Part shown: one piece after another, positions 62,405 to 64,000 of the stretch
Layout: each line of letters begins with the position of its first letter
How positions within the stretch are numbered: the first letter of the stretch is position 1
DNA from: Isoetes taiwanensis
Taxonomy: Eukaryota > Streptophyta > Lycopodiopsida > Isoetales > Isoetaceae
Direction of reading: 5' to 3'
Assembly (NCBI GenBank): GCA_021234155.1
Contig: JAJEKV010000049.1
Coordinates: 10,272,292 to 10,336,291 of the forward strand
DNA: 64,000 bases
Position numbers and translations under genes: made by a program
Notes under the pieces: model-generated
What the model was told of the DNA's origin: nothing
The model's input: only the letters and a program-made list of their open reading frames with translations
The model's database searches: none

Positions 62405-63244
62405 CTCAAAACCCTCTCTTGCAAAACCCCCCCTTGTAAAATTAGTCATGTTTCCAAAAAGCCCTCTTTCAAAAATTCCTTTTTGTAAACCCTTTGCTTA
62501 CGTGGATATATGCCATGCATATATTTCCATTTATCAGGTAAATGCATTATGTGCACATATTGTACAATTGTTGGTCTCTTATTGCTTAAGACTATTCTGC
62601 TCAATTTCTATGCTAGAATGTTCTCTAGAATATGCCCCACCTCCAGGATGTTTTATTCCAATCTTAGAATTGTTCACATGAAATTACAAGCTACTACATG
62701 AAATTACATGAAACTACTACAACAATCACTCAAATCTCCTGCAACTGATCTACCCGCTAATCTGTGTTCATACGATGCCCCTTAGACTTCAAACCACTCT
62801 TGAGCATTTCCCATAATTTGTTGAGTTGGTAATAATTGGTCAATTGCACAAAATAACAGAAAATACTACAGTAAAACAAGACAAAAGCAAAAACAATGAA
62901 CAGCTCTTCCAGCTAACTAACCTTTTCTGATCCAATTTCAGCCCTTTCCAATCAAATTTCGACTAGTTTCTTGCTTTCTGTGCAGTCTCGAAGGGTGGAT
63001 TCATGGTATGGTGTCTCAATTTTGCTCATTTTTGCACCACAAAAATAGTCCAAAACATAGTTCAAGATTGTGGTTTGTACACACAAAAATTCAAATCATT
63101 TAGCATTTATGATAGTGCAAAAATAAAATTCCCTCTCTTTGGCATGATATCTTTCTCGAGAATAGGACTTTTTGAATTTGCCACACAAGCCAAATGCCAC
63201 GGAGACCAAAATAACGTGGACCGCCAAAAAATAACCAAAAACAC
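62405..63244. other. No recognisable gene
   Basis: AT-rich; short frames near 62448-62701 and 63003-63257 have no motif. Confidence 0.3.
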
Positions 63245-63605
63245 TAAAAAGACCTAAATAGAGACCCCGTAGAAGAATAGCCGGATCTTGTGGATCGTAG
63301 CTTGTGGATCATAGCCAAACAGATCTTGTGGATCATAGCCACCAAACAGCGAGATTGGCGGATCATAGCTTGCCAAATCATGGGAAAAGCTTTTGGGAAA
63401 AGCTTTGCTATATCAATCTCTGGAATTTTGTTTCCATTGATTTTTGACCTTGTGAAAAGACCTAAATAGAGATTATGGAAGCAATGCCGGATCTTGTGGA
63501 TCATAGCTTGTGGATCATAGCATAAAGATTGTCGGATCATAGCTAGAGCTTGTGGCAAAGCTTTTGTTGTATGTAGTGCCAATTTTGATTGATTTTTTGA
63601 CCTTG
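63245..63605. repeat. Tandem repeat rich in GGATCATAGCTTGTGGATCA
   Basis: Two large units, about 63246-63455 and 63456-63605. Each starts GACCTAAATAGAGA, runs through several copies of TTGTGGATCATAGC, then AAAGCTTT, and ends TTGATTTTTGACCTTGTG. The second unit is shorter by loss of inner copies. Confidence 0.85.
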
Positions 63606-64000
63606 TGGAGTTGGTTCAATCCTTGGTCTCTTAAATGTCATGGTTGTAGAAATGGAAAAAAAATGTCTTGAATGATAGTGGATTATCATCACGGGATTTG
63701 TTAAAACATGAGGAAAAGTTTGTGGATCCATTAGAGATGCAAAAGTATTGGGGACCAAAGGTGGAGAATAAACAATCCTATAGATTGAGGGCTCTGAAAA
63801 AAAGAAAAGAAAGAGGCTTTTCCGAGCATTTATAGGGCAATCTATGAGGAAAGGAGTCATGTTCAAAATGGGCAGTTAGTCAAGTTATGGTCAGAGCATG
63901 GTTTTTGCATGATGTTAAAGGTAAGGATATAGATTGGTTGAGTTTTTATAAGCATGCTTCAAAAAAAGAGGTCTTCAATGCTAGAAGAAGATAATATACC
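63606..64000. other. Unassigned right edge
   Basis: Frames on the plus strand give LLKHEEKFVDPLEMQKYWGP and, after a shift, DVKGKDIDWLSFYKHASKKE. They have coding-like composition but match nothing I know. Possibly the start of another mobile element that continues beyond the window. Confidence 0.25.

Noticed and set aside
58521-62415. Target-site duplication around the TIR element (CTCCAAAAA / CTCAAAACC)
   Set aside because: Not identical and A-rich; I cannot claim a duplication.

Overview
The window is plant nuclear DNA: spliced plant genes with GT-AG introns lie in a dense background of degraded retrotransposons and DNA transposons. The two intact host genes are divergent enough from the angiosperm homologues I know that a non-flowering land plant (fern- or gymnosperm-like) is plausible, but that is an inference and no species can be named.

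Only two host genes look intact. At 3.3-5.6 kb (+) is a small BTB/POZ-domain gene with an N-terminal CxxC/CxxC cluster (coding exons 3588-3887, 5025-5151, 5247-5560; 246 residues). At 42.6-44.25 kb (+) is a four-exon class-I glutamine-amidotransferase-like gene of the gamma-glutamyl peptidase type (249 residues from the inner ATG), with Cys106/His196/Glu198. Host-gene debris: an orphan exon of a tryptophan-aminotransferase-related/alliinase gene at 47.2 kb, a first exon of a glycine-rich protein gene at 59.8 kb, and an unidentified splice-bounded exon at 33.0 kb.

Everything else is mobile or repetitive DNA. Two near-complete L1-type LINEs, both on the minus strand, are delimited by target-site duplications: LINE-1 (8.63-15.17 kb, 11-bp TSD) and LINE-2 (22.75-29.93 kb, 16-bp TSD). 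A second, non-L1 LINE group leaves decayed fragments at 0-1.8, 17.2-18.3, 40.2-40.8 and 55.9-57.9 kb, and a related one at 20.15-21.6 kb. A transposase-like gene with a SHTHDRIDQMF motif (18.8-30.3 kb, minus) is split by LINE-2 and by the 20-kb LINE fragment, so it is nested. A 5'-deleted Ty3/gypsy chromovirus with its 3' LTR occupies 34.6-38.3 kb, a 5'-deleted Ty1/copia element with a 229-bp LTR 44.6-46.1 kb, and a CACTA (En/Spm) element 51.5-54.4 kb. Small TIR elements lie at 31.4, 33.4 and 40.0 kb.

The most unusual structure is an apparently undescribed element family. Copy B (58,531-62,404) is bounded by perfect 23-bp inverted repeats and contains a ~210-bp polypurine tract, an AT-rich block, a captured host exon, several minisatellites and a splice-bounded ORF. 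A diverged copy A lies inverted at about 49.05-51.10 kb, with the same order of parts and a homologous ORF; a tiny retroposed mRNA 3' end with a 13-bp TSD has landed in its terminus. Another family of ~0.7-0.8 kb occurs in opposite orientation at 15.4 and 54.6 kb.

The in-frame stops that interrupt the otherwise open LINE and gypsy frames are all TAG, four of them explicable as CAG to TAG, which fits cytosine-methylation decay at CHG sites.
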